From Myxococcales bacterium (GTDB lineage: Bacteria > Myxococcota_A > Polyangia > Haliangiales > Haliangiaceae), in assembly GCA_016794525.1 (NCBI GenBank), contig JAEUJY010000030.1:1-37998 (forward strand): DNA of 37,998 bases. The letters are read 5' to 3'. Every line of letters begins with the position of its first letter. Within the stretch, counting starts at the first letter, position 1. The translations under genes were made by a program, and so were the position numbers. Shown piece after piece: positions 6,987 through 15,897 of this stretch. The notes under the pieces were generated by a model. The model ran no database searches. It saw only the letters and a program-made list of their open reading frames with translations, and was not told the DNA's origin.

Positions 6987-8954
6987 ATGCGCGCGCTCGT
7001 TGTCGTGGCCATGGCCTCCCTCGCGTTCGGTTGCGGAGACGACGGCGGTGCGCCGTTCCCGGTGCCCGCCGAGTGCAACCCGCTCGGCGGCGGACACTGC
7101 ATGGAGCCGTGGCCGTCGTCGGTCTACGAGCTCGCCGACCCCGCCAGCGCGACCGGCGTGCGCCTGGCGATCCCGGTCGGCGGCCTGCTCACCAACTCCA
7201 ACGGCGACAAGGTCGACCCGGCGCCGTGGAACAAGGCCGACGGCTTCTCGGCGGCGGCGGCGATCGTCACCGCGTTCCCCGGCGGCATCGACGGCAGCAA
7301 CCTGGTCGATCAGCTGCACTTCGCCGACAGCCTGACCGCGACCAGCCCGACGGTGCTGCTCGACCTCACGACCGGCGCGCGGGTCGCGCACTTCGCCGAG
7401 CTCGACGTCACCGCCGCCAGCACGCCCGACAGCGAGGCGCTGTACATCCGCCCGGCCGCGCGCCTGACCGCCGGCCACCGCTACGGCGTCGCGATCCGCA
7501 AGAGCCTCAAGGGCAAGGGCGGCGGCGCGCTGCCGATCTCGCCCGGCTTCCAGGCGCTGCTCGACGGCCGGGACGTCGACCACCCGCTCTTCGCGCGGGC
7601 CCGCGACCGGTTCGGTGCGCTGCGCGACGCGCTGGCCACCGCCGGCGTGCCCGCCGACGATCTGGTGCTGGCCTGGGACTTCACCGTCGCCTCGGACGAG
7701 TTCGTCCACCGCCTGCCGCGGTCGGCGCGCGATCAGGTGGTCGAACGCCTCGCCACCACCCGCCAGACCTACCGCATCGTCGACGACGTGATGGTCGACG
7801 CCAACATCCGCCGCCGCGTCGACGGCTTCGTCACCGCGCCGCTGTTCCTGACCAACAACGGCGCCTACAACCCCGGCACGACGCTGGCGCTCGGCAGCGA
7901 CGGCCTGCCCGCGTACCAGGGCATGTACGAGATCCCGTTCACCGCGGTCATCCCGACCTGCGCGTACACCGCGACGGCGCCGATCGGGATCATGATGTAC
8001 GGCCACGGCCTCAACGGCTCGGGGTCGCAGGCGGCCTCGGGCGCGATCCGCGACACCGCCGCCGCCGCGTGCGTGATCAGCGTCGGCACCGACATGCGCG
8101 GCATGAGCGAGAAGGACATCGCCAACATCGCGCGCGCGCTGTCGGACCTCAACCACGGCGACGAGATCTTCGAGGTGCTGGTCCAGGGCATCGCCAACCA
8201 CGTCGCGCTCGAGCGCGCGATGGAGACGGTCTTCGCCGAGGACCTGTTCGTGTGCCGCCCCGAGGACGCGACCGCCACCGGCTGCACCGCCGGCGCCCGC
8301 CTCGCCGACCCGACCAAGCTCTACTACTACGGCCTGTCGCAGGGCCACATCTTCGGCACCACCGTCGTCGCGTACGCCACCAAGATCCGCCGCGGCGTGC
8401 TCGGCGTCGGCGGCGGCAACTACTCGACGATGCTCGAGCGCTCGACCGACTGGCCCACCTACAAGACGATCCTGCTCGGCACCTACCCCGATCCGTTCGA
8501 CGTCGTGCTGGCGATCAACCTGTTCCAGCAGCGCTGGGATCAGAGCGAGACCTCGGGCGTCGCCAACGTCGTGCTCGCCGGCACGCCGCTCGGCTCGCCG
8601 CCCAAGCAGCTGCTGCTGCACATGGCGATCGGCGACGACGAGGTGCCCAACCTGGCCACCGAGTGGCAGGCGCGCACGATGGGCATCCCGGCGCTGTCGC
8701 CGGCGTCGGCGTACACGCCCTACGGCATGACCGCGATGGACGGGCCGATCGTCGGCGGCAGCGCGCTGGTGGTGATGGACGGCGGCGCGCCGATGGTGCC
8801 GCTGACCAACGAGCCGGCGCCCGAGACCGGCATGCACAACCTGACCCGCACCCAGGCCGCGAGCCGCCGGCAGATCAAGCGCTTCTTCGAGACCGGCGAG
8901 ATCGTCAACGAGTGCGCCGGCGCCTGCCTGTGCGCGCAGCACCAGTGCGACTGA
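6987..8954 (+). CDS. Large alpha/beta-hydrolase-like lipoprotein
   Basis: 655 residues. The signal peptide ends in SLAFGC with Cys16 followed by GDDGG, so it is probably a surface or periplasmic lipoprotein. Residues 30-330 form a beta-rich N-terminal region similar in layout to bacterial virulence-lipase N-domains (inference). The C-terminal half looks like an alpha/beta-hydrolase: MMYGHGLNGSG as a possible oxyanion loop, GLSQG with Ser451 as nucleophile elbow, Asp550/Asp551 in IGDDEVP and His617 in GMHNL as candidate triad members. The last residues hold a Cys cluster (CAGACLCAQHQC) that may form disulfides. Ester or lipid hydrolysis is inferred. Followed after 13 bases by a small gene, possibly co-transcribed. 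Confidence 0.8.
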   Translation: MRALVVVAMASLAFGCGDDGGAPFPVPAECNPLGGGHCMEPWPSSVYELADPASATGVRLAIPVGGLLTNSNGDKVDPAPWNKADGFSAAAAIVTAFPGGIDGSNLVDQLHFADSLTATSPTVLLDLTTGARVAHFAELDVTAASTPDSEALYIRPAARLTAGHRYGVAIRKSLKGKGGGALPISPGFQALLDGRDVDHPLFARARDRFGALRDALATAGVPADDLVLAWDFTVASDEFVHRLPRSARDQVVERLATTRQTYRIVDDVMVDANIRRRVDGFVTAPLFLTNNGAYNPGTTLALGSDGLPAYQGMYEIPFTAVIPTCAYTATAPIGIMMYGHGLNGSGSQAASGAIRDTAAAACVISVGTDMRGMSEKDIANIARALSDLNHGDEIFEVLVQGIANHVALERAMETVFAEDLFVCRPEDATATGCTAGARLADPTKLYYYGLSQGHIFGTTVVAYATKIRRGVLGVGGGNYSTMLERSTDWPTYKTILLGTYPDPFDVVLAINLFQQRWDQSETSGVANVVLAGTPLGSPPKQLLLHMAIGDDEVPNLATEWQARTMGIPALSPASAYTPYGMTAMDGPIVGGSALVVMDGGAPMVPLTNEPAPETGMHNLTRTQAASRRQIKRFFETGEIVNECAGACLCAQHQCD

Positions 8955-8967
8955 GCGCCGCGCCGCG

Positions 8968-9261
8968 GTGATCGTCGTCGCGCTGCTCACGGTCCGCCGC
9001 GCCGAACTGGCGCGGTTCCGCGCCTACGAGGCGTTCGCGATCGCCCGCGCGCGCGCCCACGGCGGCGCGCTCGAGCGCGTGATCGAGCTGACCGACCCCG
9101 ACCCCGATCGCCACCGCGAGCTGCACGTGCTGCGCTTCGCCGACGCCGACGCCTTCGCGCGGTTCCGCGCCGACCCCGCGCTGGCCGACCGCCAGGCCGA
9201 CCGCGCCGCCGCCGTGATCGCCACCGAGGTGTGGACCGGCGTCGACGGCCCGGGCTACTGA
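8968..9261 (+). CDS. Small ferredoxin-like-fold protein (DUF1330/EthD type)
   Basis: 97 residues from a GTG 13 bases after the hydrolase stop. The pattern IVVALLTVRRAELARFRAYE ... RELHVLRFADADAFARFRAD ... resembles dimeric alpha/beta-barrel proteins such as DUF1330 (strand, helix with F..YE, strand, helix with DADAFARFRADP). These proteins are small cytoplasmic dimers of unclear or diverse function. It reads as the second gene of a two-gene unit with the lipoprotein. It converges on the dehydrogenase gene. Confidence 0.7.
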   Translation: MIVVALLTVRRAELARFRAYEAFAIARARAHGGALERVIELTDPDPDRHRELHVLRFADADAFARFRADPALADRQADRAAAVIATEVWTGVDGPGY

Positions 9262-9280
9262 GCCGCCGGCGCCGGGCCGC

Positions 9281-9967
9281 TCACCACGGCGTCGTGCCGC
9301 CCTGCCAGTGCAGGAAGCCGCCCGAGGTGCGGGCGTCGAGCCGATCGATCTGCGCGAGCACGCCGCGCGCCGAGTCGGCCACCGGCGTCGGCGCCGCGCG
9401 GCCGCCCATGTCGGTCTGGACCCAGCCGGGATCGATCACCGCCGACCAGATGCCCTCGCCCGCGAGGTCGCGCGCCAGCGACCGCGACGCCATGTTGAGC
9501 GCGGCCTTGGCCATCCGGTAGCCGTACCAGCCGCCGCTGGTGTTGTCGGCGATCGACGCCATCCCCGACGACAGGTGCGCCAGCTTCTTGAGCCGGCCGC
9601 GGCGCAGCGCCGGCAACAGCGCCTCGGCGATCCGCAGCGGCGCCAGCGCGTTGATCGCCACGCACCGGGCCAGCTCGTCGAAGTCGAGCCCGCCCAGCGC
9701 CTGGCCGTCGTCGGGCCACACCCCGGCGTTGTTGACGACGACGTCGAGCGCGCCGCCGCCGATCGTCGCCGCCAGCCGCGCCACCGCCGCGGGGTCGGCG
9801 ACGTCGCACGCGATCACCTCGCGCCCGGGCGCCGCCGCCAGGCTGTCCGGATTTCGGACCACCGCGACGACGGCGTCGCCGCGGGCCTCGAGCTGCCGCA
9901 CCAGCTCGCGGCCGATGCCGCGGTTGGCGCCGGTCACCAGCCAGCGCTGCGGGGACGTCGCCTCCAT
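9281..9967 (-). CDS. Short-chain dehydrogenase/reductase
   Basis: 228 residues, cytoplasmic. The NAD(P)-binding TGxxxGxG motif is TGANRGIG at residues 12-19, NNAG is at about 79-82, catalytic Ser is at 133-134 (LSSGMAS) and the YxxxK pair is Tyr150/Lys154 (YRMAK). An Arg after the glycine motif and VRNP at the end of strand 2 hint at NADP preference (inference). The sequence resembles carbonyl-reductase/sniffer-like SDRs, including the C-terminal DPGWVQTDMGG segment. Substrate unknown. A TAGCTA lies six bases before the ATG. It is divergent from the CBS-domain gene. Confidence 0.92.
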   Translation of the reverse strand: MEATSPQRWLVTGANRGIGRELVRQLEARGDAVVAVVRNPDSLAAAPGREVIACDVADPAAVARLAATIGGGALDVVVNNAGVWPDDGQALGGLDFDELARCVAINALAPLRIAEALLPALRRGRLKKLAHLSSGMASIADNTSGGWYGYRMAKAALNMASRSLARDLAGEGIWSAVIDPGWVQTDMGGRAAPTPVADSARGVLAQIDRLDARTSGGFLHWQGGTTPW

Positions 9968-10051
9968 CCGCCGTAGCTACCACGTGATCGCGCGCCCGCG
10001 CCTCGACTTCGGCTACACTGCGCCGGCCGCCGGGTGCGGGCAACGCGCGGG

Positions 10052-11368
10052 ATGCTCGACTTCCTCCTCATCTTCTCCCTGATCGTCGGCAACGGCGTGT
10101 TCGCGGGCGCCGAGATCGCGCTGCTGTCGGTGCGCAAGACCCGGCTGTCGGAGTACATCCGGCGCGGCGACAAGCGGGCGCTCGCGGTGAAGTCGCTGCG
10201 CGACCGGCCGGAGCGCTTCCTCGCCACCTTGCAGATCGGCCTGACGGTGGTCGGCACCGCTGCCGCGACGTTCGGCGGAGCCCACGGGGCCGGCGCCATC
10301 GCCGACCTGCTGCGCGACCTCGGCCTCGGCGCCTCGGCCGACACGGTCGCGCTGGTGCTGGTGATCGCGGCGATCTCGTTCGCCGAGCTGATCATCGGCG
10401 AGCTGGTGCCCAAGTCGCTGGCGCTGCGGTTCTCGGACACCGTGTCGTTCGCGGTGGCGCGGCCGGTGCTGTTCCTCTCCCACGTGATGGCGCCGCTGGT
10501 GTGGTTGCTCACCGGCGTCTCGAACGTCGTCCTCAAGCTGTTCGGCGACAAGACCACGTTCACCGAGACCCGGCTGTCGCGCGACGAGCTGCAGGAGCTG
10601 GTCGAGGAGGCCGCCAAGACCGGCTCGGTCGACCCGCGCGCGTCGGAGATCGCGTCGCGGGCGCTCGAGTTCGAGGCGGTCACCGTCGCCGAGGTGATGG
10701 TGCCGCGCAACCGCGTGGTCGCGCTCAAGCGCGGCGCGCCGGCCGAGGAGATCCAGCGGGCCATCCTCGAGGAGGGCCACTCGCGCATGCCGGTGTACGA
10801 GGGGACGATCGACAACATCGTCGGCTACGTCGTCGCCCGCGACGTGCTGGCGCTGGCCTGGGAGCAGGGCCTGGTGCAGTTCGCCGACATCCTGCGCCCG
10901 CCCTACGTCGTCGGCGAGCGCACCCGCGCGCTCGACCTCTTGCGCGAGATGCAGCGCCGCCGGGTGCAGATGGCGGTGGTGACCGACGAGCACGCCGGCC
11001 TGGCCGGCCTGGTCACGATCGAGGACCTGATCGAGGAGCTGGTCGGCGACATCTTCAGCGAGGACGACGAGCCCGAGAAGCTGGTCGAGCGCGAGGCCAG
11101 CGGCACCGCGATCGCCCAGGGCTGGGCCCCGGTGCGCAAGGTCAACCGCGCCCTCGACCTCGACCTGCCGGTCGGCGCCGATCGCACGACGATCGCCGGC
11201 CTGTGCATGTCGCTGGCCCACTCGATCCCCCAGGCCGGCGAGCGGCTGACCACCGAGGACGGCACCGTCCTCGAGGTCATCGAGGCCTCGCCGCGCCGGG
11301 TCCGCCGCGTGCGGATCCACCCGGTCGGCCTGACCGCGGCGCCGGCCGAGCCCAGCCCCGAGGCCTGA
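10052..11368 (+). CDS. CNNM/CorC-type membrane protein with CBS pair (HlyC/CorC family)
   Basis: 438 residues. Residues 1-150 are a DUF21/CNNM transmembrane domain with hydrophobic helices (FLLIFSLIVGNGVFAGAEIALL, then VALVLVIAAISFAELIIGELVPKSL), including the E-IALLS and GELVPK motifs of the family. Two CBS domains follow (about 205-325), then a CorC_HlyC domain ending near residue 425. Family members act in Mg or Co transport or in ion homeostasis at the inner membrane. A GTG six codons upstream is an alternative start. TACACT at 10014-10019 could be the -10, giving a short leader. Confidence 0.92.
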   Translation: MLDFLLIFSLIVGNGVFAGAEIALLSVRKTRLSEYIRRGDKRALAVKSLRDRPERFLATLQIGLTVVGTAAATFGGAHGAGAIADLLRDLGLGASADTVALVLVIAAISFAELIIGELVPKSLALRFSDTVSFAVARPVLFLSHVMAPLVWLLTGVSNVVLKLFGDKTTFTETRLSRDELQELVEEAAKTGSVDPRASEIASRALEFEAVTVAEVMVPRNRVVALKRGAPAEEIQRAILEEGHSRMPVYEGTIDNIVGYVVARDVLALAWEQGLVQFADILRPPYVVGERTRALDLLREMQRRRVQMAVVTDEHAGLAGLVTIEDLIEELVGDIFSEDDEPEKLVEREASGTAIAQGWAPVRKVNRALDLDLPVGADRTTIAGLCMSLAHSIPQAGERLTTEDGTVLEVIEASPRRVRRVRIHPVGLTAAPAEPSPEA

Positions 11369-11403
11369 TCTTCGACGGGGCGCGCGTCCGGGCGCGATCC
11401 GCG

Positions 11404-11433
11404 TTGTCGAGAGCACGTCGGGTCCGCTACAAT
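11404..11433 (+). promoter_or_regulatory. Sigma-70-like promoter of the SPFH-like gene
   Basis: TTGTCG (11404-11409) and TACAAT (11428-11433) are 18 bases apart; TACAAT matches the -10 consensus at five of six positions. It ends 11 bases before the ATG at 11445, so the leader is very short. Confidence 0.6.
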
Positions 11434-11444
11434 CCTTGCGCCCG

Positions 11445-12731
11445 ATGATCGCCCGTGACGCAGTGGCCGCCGACCAGCTGGTGTACGCCTACCCGTACTC
11501 GGTCGGCCCCGCGGTCGACGTGTCGTGCGGCGCCGACGAGATCGTCGTGCTGTGCCCGGCGTGGTCGGTGGGCGGGATGCTGGGCCCGGGCCGCCACCAG
11601 TGGCAGTCGCCCGAGCCGGGCAAGCCGCTGGCGATCTACTTCGTGCTGACCGGCCCGGTCGAGGTGCCGTTCGACATGGTGACCGGCTTCGTGCTGCCCG
11701 GCACCGCCACCCAGATCACGGTCCGCGCCACCGGCAGCGTGCTGGTGCGCGTCGGCGATCCCGGCATGCTGATCGCGCAGTTCGTGGGCCTGCCGTTCGA
11801 CCGGGTCAACGCCGGCCTGATGGCCAGCGTCGGCACCAGCGTCGAGCGCCTGCTGGGCAAGGTGCTGCCGCGCAAGATCGCGATCGCCGGCTCGCCGCGC
11901 GCGGTGACCGATCCGTCGATGTGGGCGCCGCTGGCCGAGGAGCTGTCGGCGTACAACCCGACCACCGGCGCGGTCTACGGCGTGCAGTTCGTCCGGTTCG
12001 CCAGCCTCGAGATCGCGCAGGTCGGCCCCAACCTGCAGCCGATCGAGGTGCCGCAGTGGGCCCCGGCCGGCACGCCGCCGTACGCGGCCCCGGCCCACGT
12101 GCCCGCGCCGCAGCCGTCGCCGCCCCCCGTCCACGTGCCCGATCCGTCGGTCCGCCCGCAGGAGGCGTCGGGGTGGATCGGCGGCAAGAGCGAGGCGTCC
12201 GGCATGATCGGCGGCAAGGTCGAGGCCTCCGGCATGATCGGCGGCAAGCCCGAGGCGTCCGGCATGATCGGCGGCAAGGTCGAGGCCTCCGGCATGATCG
12301 GCGGCAAGGTCGAGGCCTCCGGCATGATCGGCGGCAAGGTCGAGGCGGCCGGCACCATCGGCGGCAAGGCGGCGGCCTCCGGCAGCCAGCCCGACCTCCA
12401 GCCCGATCTCGCGGCGGACGCGGCGGGCATCGGCGGCCAGGCCGACGGCGTCGCGTGGCTGGGCGCCAACGACGTCGTGCTGGTCGAGGACACCGCCAAC
12501 GGCCCGGCCCCCGAGCCGGCGCCGGCGCCCGCCCCGGTGGCGGCGGCCCCGCCCGCCCCGGCCGCGCCGTCGACCTACCCCGCCGGCACCCGCGTGCTGG
12601 TCGCGCTCGCCGACGGCCTGCTCCACGCCGGCACGGTGCGGCAGGCGATGGACGGCTACTACGAGCTCGAGATCGGCGGCGCCGACGTGCCGCTGTGGAT
12701 CCACGGCAACGCCGTCACCGTCCAGCCGTGA
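11445..12731 (+). CDS. SPFH-like protein with decapeptide repeats and Tudor-like C-terminus
   Basis: 428 residues. Residues 1-200 are compatible with an SPFH/virion-core-like domain: VVLCPAWSVGGMLGPGRHQW is like the 'fGPGrh' start of that fold, followed by strand-rich sequence. Residues 205-235 are Pro-rich. Residues 240-309 are seven decapeptides with consensus EASGMIGGKV, plus a partial eighth. A second Pro/Ala linker leads to about 50 C-terminal residues (GTRVLVALADGLLHAGTV..., GYYELEIGGADVPLWI) that resemble a Tudor/agenet-like small barrel. No signal peptide or clear membrane segment. The ATG at 11445 was chosen rather than the TTG at 11436. Domain names are by pattern only; function unknown. 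Followed by the TPR gene on the same strand. Confidence 0.7.
   Translation: MIARDAVAADQLVYAYPYSVGPAVDVSCGADEIVVLCPAWSVGGMLGPGRHQWQSPEPGKPLAIYFVLTGPVEVPFDMVTGFVLPGTATQITVRATGSVLVRVGDPGMLIAQFVGLPFDRVNAGLMASVGTSVERLLGKVLPRKIAIAGSPRAVTDPSMWAPLAEELSAYNPTTGAVYGVQFVRFASLEIAQVGPNLQPIEVPQWAPAGTPPYAAPAHVPAPQPSPPPVHVPDPSVRPQEASGWIGGKSEASGMIGGKVEASGMIGGKPEASGMIGGKVEASGMIGGKVEASGMIGGKVEAAGTIGGKAAASGSQPDLQPDLAADAAGIGGQADGVAWLGANDVVLVEDTANGPAPEPAPAPAPVAAAPPAPAAPSTYPAGTRVLVALADGLLHAGTVRQAMDGYYELEIGGADVPLWIHGNAVTVQP
12162..12383 (+). repeat. 30-bp coding tandem repeat (decapeptide array)
   Basis: Seven full 30-bp units run from 12162 to 12371, with a partial eighth to 12383. Each codes EASGxIGGKx. Units 2 to 6 are nearly identical at DNA level and vary mainly between GAGGCGTCC and GAGGCCTCC and in the last codon (GTC or CCC). 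The strict 30-bp period points to slippage or unequal exchange. Confidence 0.95.
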
Positions 12732-12756
12732 CCTGAGCGGCCCCGAACGCGAGCAC

Positions 12757-12787
12757 CTCGCGCGCCCCTCGTCGGGGCGGCGCGCTC
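12757..12787 (+). terminator. GC-rich hairpin after the SPFH-like gene
   Basis: GCGCGCCCC pairs with GGGGCGGCGCGC around a TCGTC loop with one bulge, about 30 bases after the stop at 12731. The nearest T-run (TTTT at 12802) is 15 bases on, so this is only a possible terminator. Confidence 0.35.
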
Positions 12788-12842
12788 GACGGGCGGGCAG
12801 ATTTTGCGGCATCCCGCGTCACACCGCGGCGGCAGAAGACTC

Positions 12843-12848
12843 CATCCT
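12843..12848 (+). promoter_or_regulatory. Putative -10 (CATCCT) for the TPR gene
   Basis: CATCCT lies six bases before the ATG at 12855 and no Shine-Dalgarno is present; it follows the spacing rule seen at other genes in the window. Confidence 0.35.
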
Positions 12849-12854
12849 TTTGCC

Positions 12855-14990
12855 ATGTCCGATCCGCGCGAGGGGAACGCCGACCAAGACACCGCGCTCG
12901 CCCGCCAGGCGCTGGCGCAGCGCGACCTGCCGCACGCGCTGCACCACATCGGCTGCGCGCTGACCCACGACCCGATGCACCGCGAGCGCATGGCCGTGCT
13001 CAACGAGATCATCGCGGCGGCGCCGGACCCGATGGCGCTGGTGCAGCTCGAGGGCGACGTGTCGTTCGTCGACGCCGCCAACAAGAGCTACGTGCTGGCG
13101 TGGATGCGGCGCTGGTCGGAGGCGATGGACCTCATCACCGACGTCGCCGAGATCCGCCCCGACATCCCGTACATGCTGTGGTGCGAGTGGTGGATGAGCC
13201 AGCCCGGCGTGCTGGCGTCGATCCCGCTGCCCGAGATCATCGGCGGCATCGTCGTCGACATCCTCAAGATCGCGTCGAAGTGCCCGATCCCCACCGGCGC
13301 CGACGATCCGCGCAAGCCGACGCTGGAGTCGGGCGCGCGCATCCTCGCGGCGATCCGCCAGCTCCACCCCGCCGAGGGCATGCTGTGGTTCGGCAGCTCG
13401 ATGGTCGCGCGGCGCATCGGCGCCACCGGCGAGGCGCTGCAGTTCGCGCAGCACGCCTACCAGATCGATCCGTCGTGGAAGGCCGCGGTCGGCGTGGCCA
13501 ACGCGCTGCGCGACGCCAAGCGGTTCGACGAGGCGGCCCAGTGGTTCGCGCAGGCGATCAAGCACGATCCCAAGGACGTCAGCGCCCACCTCGACTGCGG
13601 CGACATGATGCTCGACGCCGATCGCCTGGCCGACGCCCAGCGCCAGTACGAGGCCGCGACCGGCAAGGAGCCCGACCACCCGTGGGCCACGGCGTCGCTC
13701 CTGTACATCCGCTACCTCGGCAACAAGGACGCCGCGACCAAGCTCGCGCTGTTGCGCCTGACCGAGGCCGAGCCGCCCAACCACCGCGCCGAGGAGCTGT
13801 ACGAGAAGCTCGACCCGCCGCGGCTGTTCATCAACCGCCTGCCCCACCCCGCCGACGCCTCGGCCAACGCGCTCAACGCGATCTTCGAGGAGATGTTCGA
13901 CAACCCGGCCCAGCACCACGGCTCGACGGTGCGGCTCAAGCTGTCGCACGTCGAGTCGCCCAGCGTCGTCGGCGCGTTCTGGCTGCAGATGGAGATGTGG
14001 GGCCCGCAGGTCGGCTTCGACTACCAGGTCGAGACGATCCAGCAGCCCGACCCGCGCCAGCCCAAGGCCCAGGTGCCGTTCCAGATCTGGCAGTGGGATG
14101 GCACCCAGCCCAAGCCCGGCATCGAGCGCCCGAGCTTCCCGACCGTCACCGCGATCCACAACCTCGCCAGCGAGCCGTTCGCGCTCGACGTCTGGACGCC
14201 GATCGCCGAGCGCACCGCCGCCAAGCTCGGCGGCAGCGCCGCGATCCGCGAGCTGCTCGGCACGCTGGTGTTCCCGCCGCGGCCGCCGGGCTCGGCGTGG
14301 CGCGTGCTGCCGTGGGTGCAGCGCGCGCAGATCGCGACGGCCTTGACGATCGCCCACTGCGATCCGCACACGCCGTGGCAGGGCAGCCCGCGCCAGCAGG
14401 CGCTGTACGGCCTGCTCTACGGCCCCACCGACTGGACCACCGGCGCGGCGATCATCGCGCTCGGCGTGCTGGCCCGCCGCGACCCGGCGATCCGCGCCGA
14501 GGTGGTGCAGGCGTTCGGCTGGCTGTTCCAGCAGATCCCGCGCGAGGGCTTCTGCTGCTGGGAGGCGCCGCTGGTGGTCACCTGGCTGACCTTCCCCGAC
14601 GTCGACGACGTCACCAAGCAGCGGCTGACCGAGTACAAGGCGCGCATCTTCGACAACAAGACCGGCGGCTCGTCGGTGCGGATGGTCCAGCTCGAGGCCA
14701 AGAAGTTCGACATGGCGGCCGAGGTGCAGGCCGCGCAGGCCGCGCAGCAGCAGCTCGCGACCGGCGGCGGCGGCGATCCCGATCCGGTGGTGTTCCCCGG
14801 CCAGCGGGTGGCGCGGCTGTCCGACTACGTGAAGCTGATGAAGGCGATGCAGACCGGCAACATGATGGGCGCGCTCGGCCAGTTCGGGCTCGACATGATG
14901 GGCTACGCGTCGGTCGCCACCGCGTGGGGCCAGAAGCTCGCGCAGGATCCGCCGCTCAACGCCAAGTTCGCGGCGATGATGGCACGGTAG
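12855..14990 (+). CDS. Large TPR-repeat protein of unknown function
   Basis: 711 residues, no signal peptide or membrane segment. Helical repeats occur near residues 10-60 and again at 170-290, where three TPR-like units are visible (GEALQFAQHAYQIDPSWKAA, DEAAQWFAQAIKHDPKDVSAH, ADAQRQYEAATGKEPDHPWA). Residues 330-440 are strand-rich with conserved-looking Trp and Pro (FQIWQWDGTQPKPGI), and the C-terminal third is helical with GFCCWEAPLVVTWLTFPD, then a Gln/Ala-rich helix and a Gly run. I do not recognise the family. It follows the SPFH-like gene on the same strand after 123 bases, which suggests a shared context, perhaps a scaffold and its partner. The ATG at 12855 is followed by a clean hydrophilic start; an upstream in-frame start adds 17 basic residues without support. 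Confidence 0.8.
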   Translation: MSDPREGNADQDTALARQALAQRDLPHALHHIGCALTHDPMHRERMAVLNEIIAAAPDPMALVQLEGDVSFVDAANKSYVLAWMRRWSEAMDLITDVAEIRPDIPYMLWCEWWMSQPGVLASIPLPEIIGGIVVDILKIASKCPIPTGADDPRKPTLESGARILAAIRQLHPAEGMLWFGSSMVARRIGATGEALQFAQHAYQIDPSWKAAVGVANALRDAKRFDEAAQWFAQAIKHDPKDVSAHLDCGDMMLDADRLADAQRQYEAATGKEPDHPWATASLLYIRYLGNKDAATKLALLRLTEAEPPNHRAEELYEKLDPPRLFINRLPHPADASANALNAIFEEMFDNPAQHHGSTVRLKLSHVESPSVVGAFWLQMEMWGPQVGFDYQVETIQQPDPRQPKAQVPFQIWQWDGTQPKPGIERPSFPTVTAIHNLASEPFALDVWTPIAERTAAKLGGSAAIRELLGTLVFPPRPPGSAWRVLPWVQRAQIATALTIAHCDPHTPWQGSPRQQALYGLLYGPTDWTTGAAIIALGVLARRDPAIRAEVVQAFGWLFQQIPREGFCCWEAPLVVTWLTFPDVDDVTKQRLTEYKARIFDNKTGGSSVRMVQLEAKKFDMAAEVQAAQAAQQQLATGGGGDPDPVVFPGQRVARLSDYVKLMKAMQTGNMMGALGQFGLDMMGYASVATAWGQKLAQDPPLNAKFAAMMAR

Positions 14991-14997
14991 CCCGCGC

Positions 14998-15897
14998 TCA
15001 CGGCGGCGCGAACAGCGCCGCGACCCGCTCGGCCAGGAACTCGACGAAGCGCGTCGTCAGCGCGGTCCGCTGCGCGCTGTGCGGCCACACCGCGTAGACC
15101 GGCACCGCGGCGGCGTGCCAGCCGGGCAACAGCTCGACCAGCCGACCGCGCGCCAGGTCGGCGCGCACCGTGACCTCGGGCAGGGTCGCGACGCCGACGT
15201 CGGCCAGCACCAGCTCGCGCATCGCCTCGGCGCTGTCGGCGGCGACCCGCGGCGCGTAGGCCACGGTGGCGGTGTGGCGGCGGTCGCGCGACGTCAGCAC
15301 GAACTCGGCGGGCCGCGAGCTCAGGTGGACCACGTCGAGCGCGGCCAGCCCGGCGGGCGCGGTCACCGGGTGCGCGGCGCGGTAGCGCGGCGAGGCGACC
15401 AGCACCCGGCGCATCTCGGTCAGCTTGCGCGCGGTGTGCGTGCTCTCGGTCAGGCGGCCCAGCCGCAGCGCGAGGTCGAGCCCGTCGCGCAGCAGGTCGC
15501 GCGGCGCGTCGGTGAACGCCAGCGTCAGCCGCACCCGCGGGTGGGCCCGCGCGAACTCGGCCAGGTCGCGCGGGAACCGGGTCGTCGTGAGGAACGCCGG
15601 CGCGGTCACCCGCAGCGTGCCGGCGACGGTCGCGCCGCGCCCGGTCACCGCGCCCAGCCCGCGCTCGGCGGCGTCGGCCATCTCGCGGGCCGCGGCCACC
15701 AGCACCTCGCCGTCGGGCGTCAGCGCCAGCCGCCGGGTCGAGCGGTGCACCAGCGGCAGCGCCAGCCGGGCCTCGAGCTCGCGGACGTGGTGGCTGACCA
15801 CCGAGGGCGACAGGCCCAGCGCCCGGGCCGCGGCCCGGAACGAGCCCAGGTCGGCGACCTTCGCGAACACCGCGAGCGCGCGGAGCTGATCGAGCAT
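14998..15897 (-). CDS. LysR-family transcription regulator
   Basis: 299 residues. Residues 1-60 are the winged helix-turn-helix (FAKVADLGSFRAAARALGL, SPSVVSHHVRELEARL, then RSTRRLALTPDG), and residues 90-295 are a two-lobed substrate-binding domain starting at GTLRVTAPAF. Length is normal for the family. It is divergent from the SnoaL-like gene, the usual arrangement for a LysR target. TAGAAT lies six bases before the ATG, within an inverted repeat TCGTTCGA/TCGAACGA, so it could repress itself. Effector unknown; the sequence is of the CrgA/DsdC-like broad group (inference). Confidence 0.93.
   Translation of the reverse strand: MLDQLRALAVFAKVADLGSFRAAARALGLSPSVVSHHVRELEARLALPLVHRSTRRLALTPDGEVLVAAAREMADAAERGLGAVTGRGATVAGTLRVTAPAFLTTTRFPRDLAEFARAHPRVRLTLAFTDAPRDLLRDGLDLALRLGRLTESTHTARKLTEMRRVLVASPRYRAAHPVTAPAGLAALDVVHLSSRPAEFVLTSRDRRHTATVAYAPRVAADSAEAMRELVLADVGVATLPEVTVRADLARGRLVELLPGWHAAAVPVYAVWPHSAQRTALTTRFVEFLAERVAALFAPP

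Noticed and set aside
6207-8990. 927-codon open frame on the minus strand
   Set aside because: It runs opposite the hydrolase lipoprotein and HD genes, with low-complexity Arg/Ala/Val content and no domain. Shadow frame.
9281-9967. Secondary-metabolite cluster (SDR, SnoaL-like, PhyH genes)
   Set aside because: The three genes lie far apart, with no polyketide, peptide synthetase or terpene core gene in the window.
12162-12383. Possible CRISPR array
   Set aside because: Repeats are contiguous 30-bp units without spacers, in frame in a protein gene. The same holds for 478-621.
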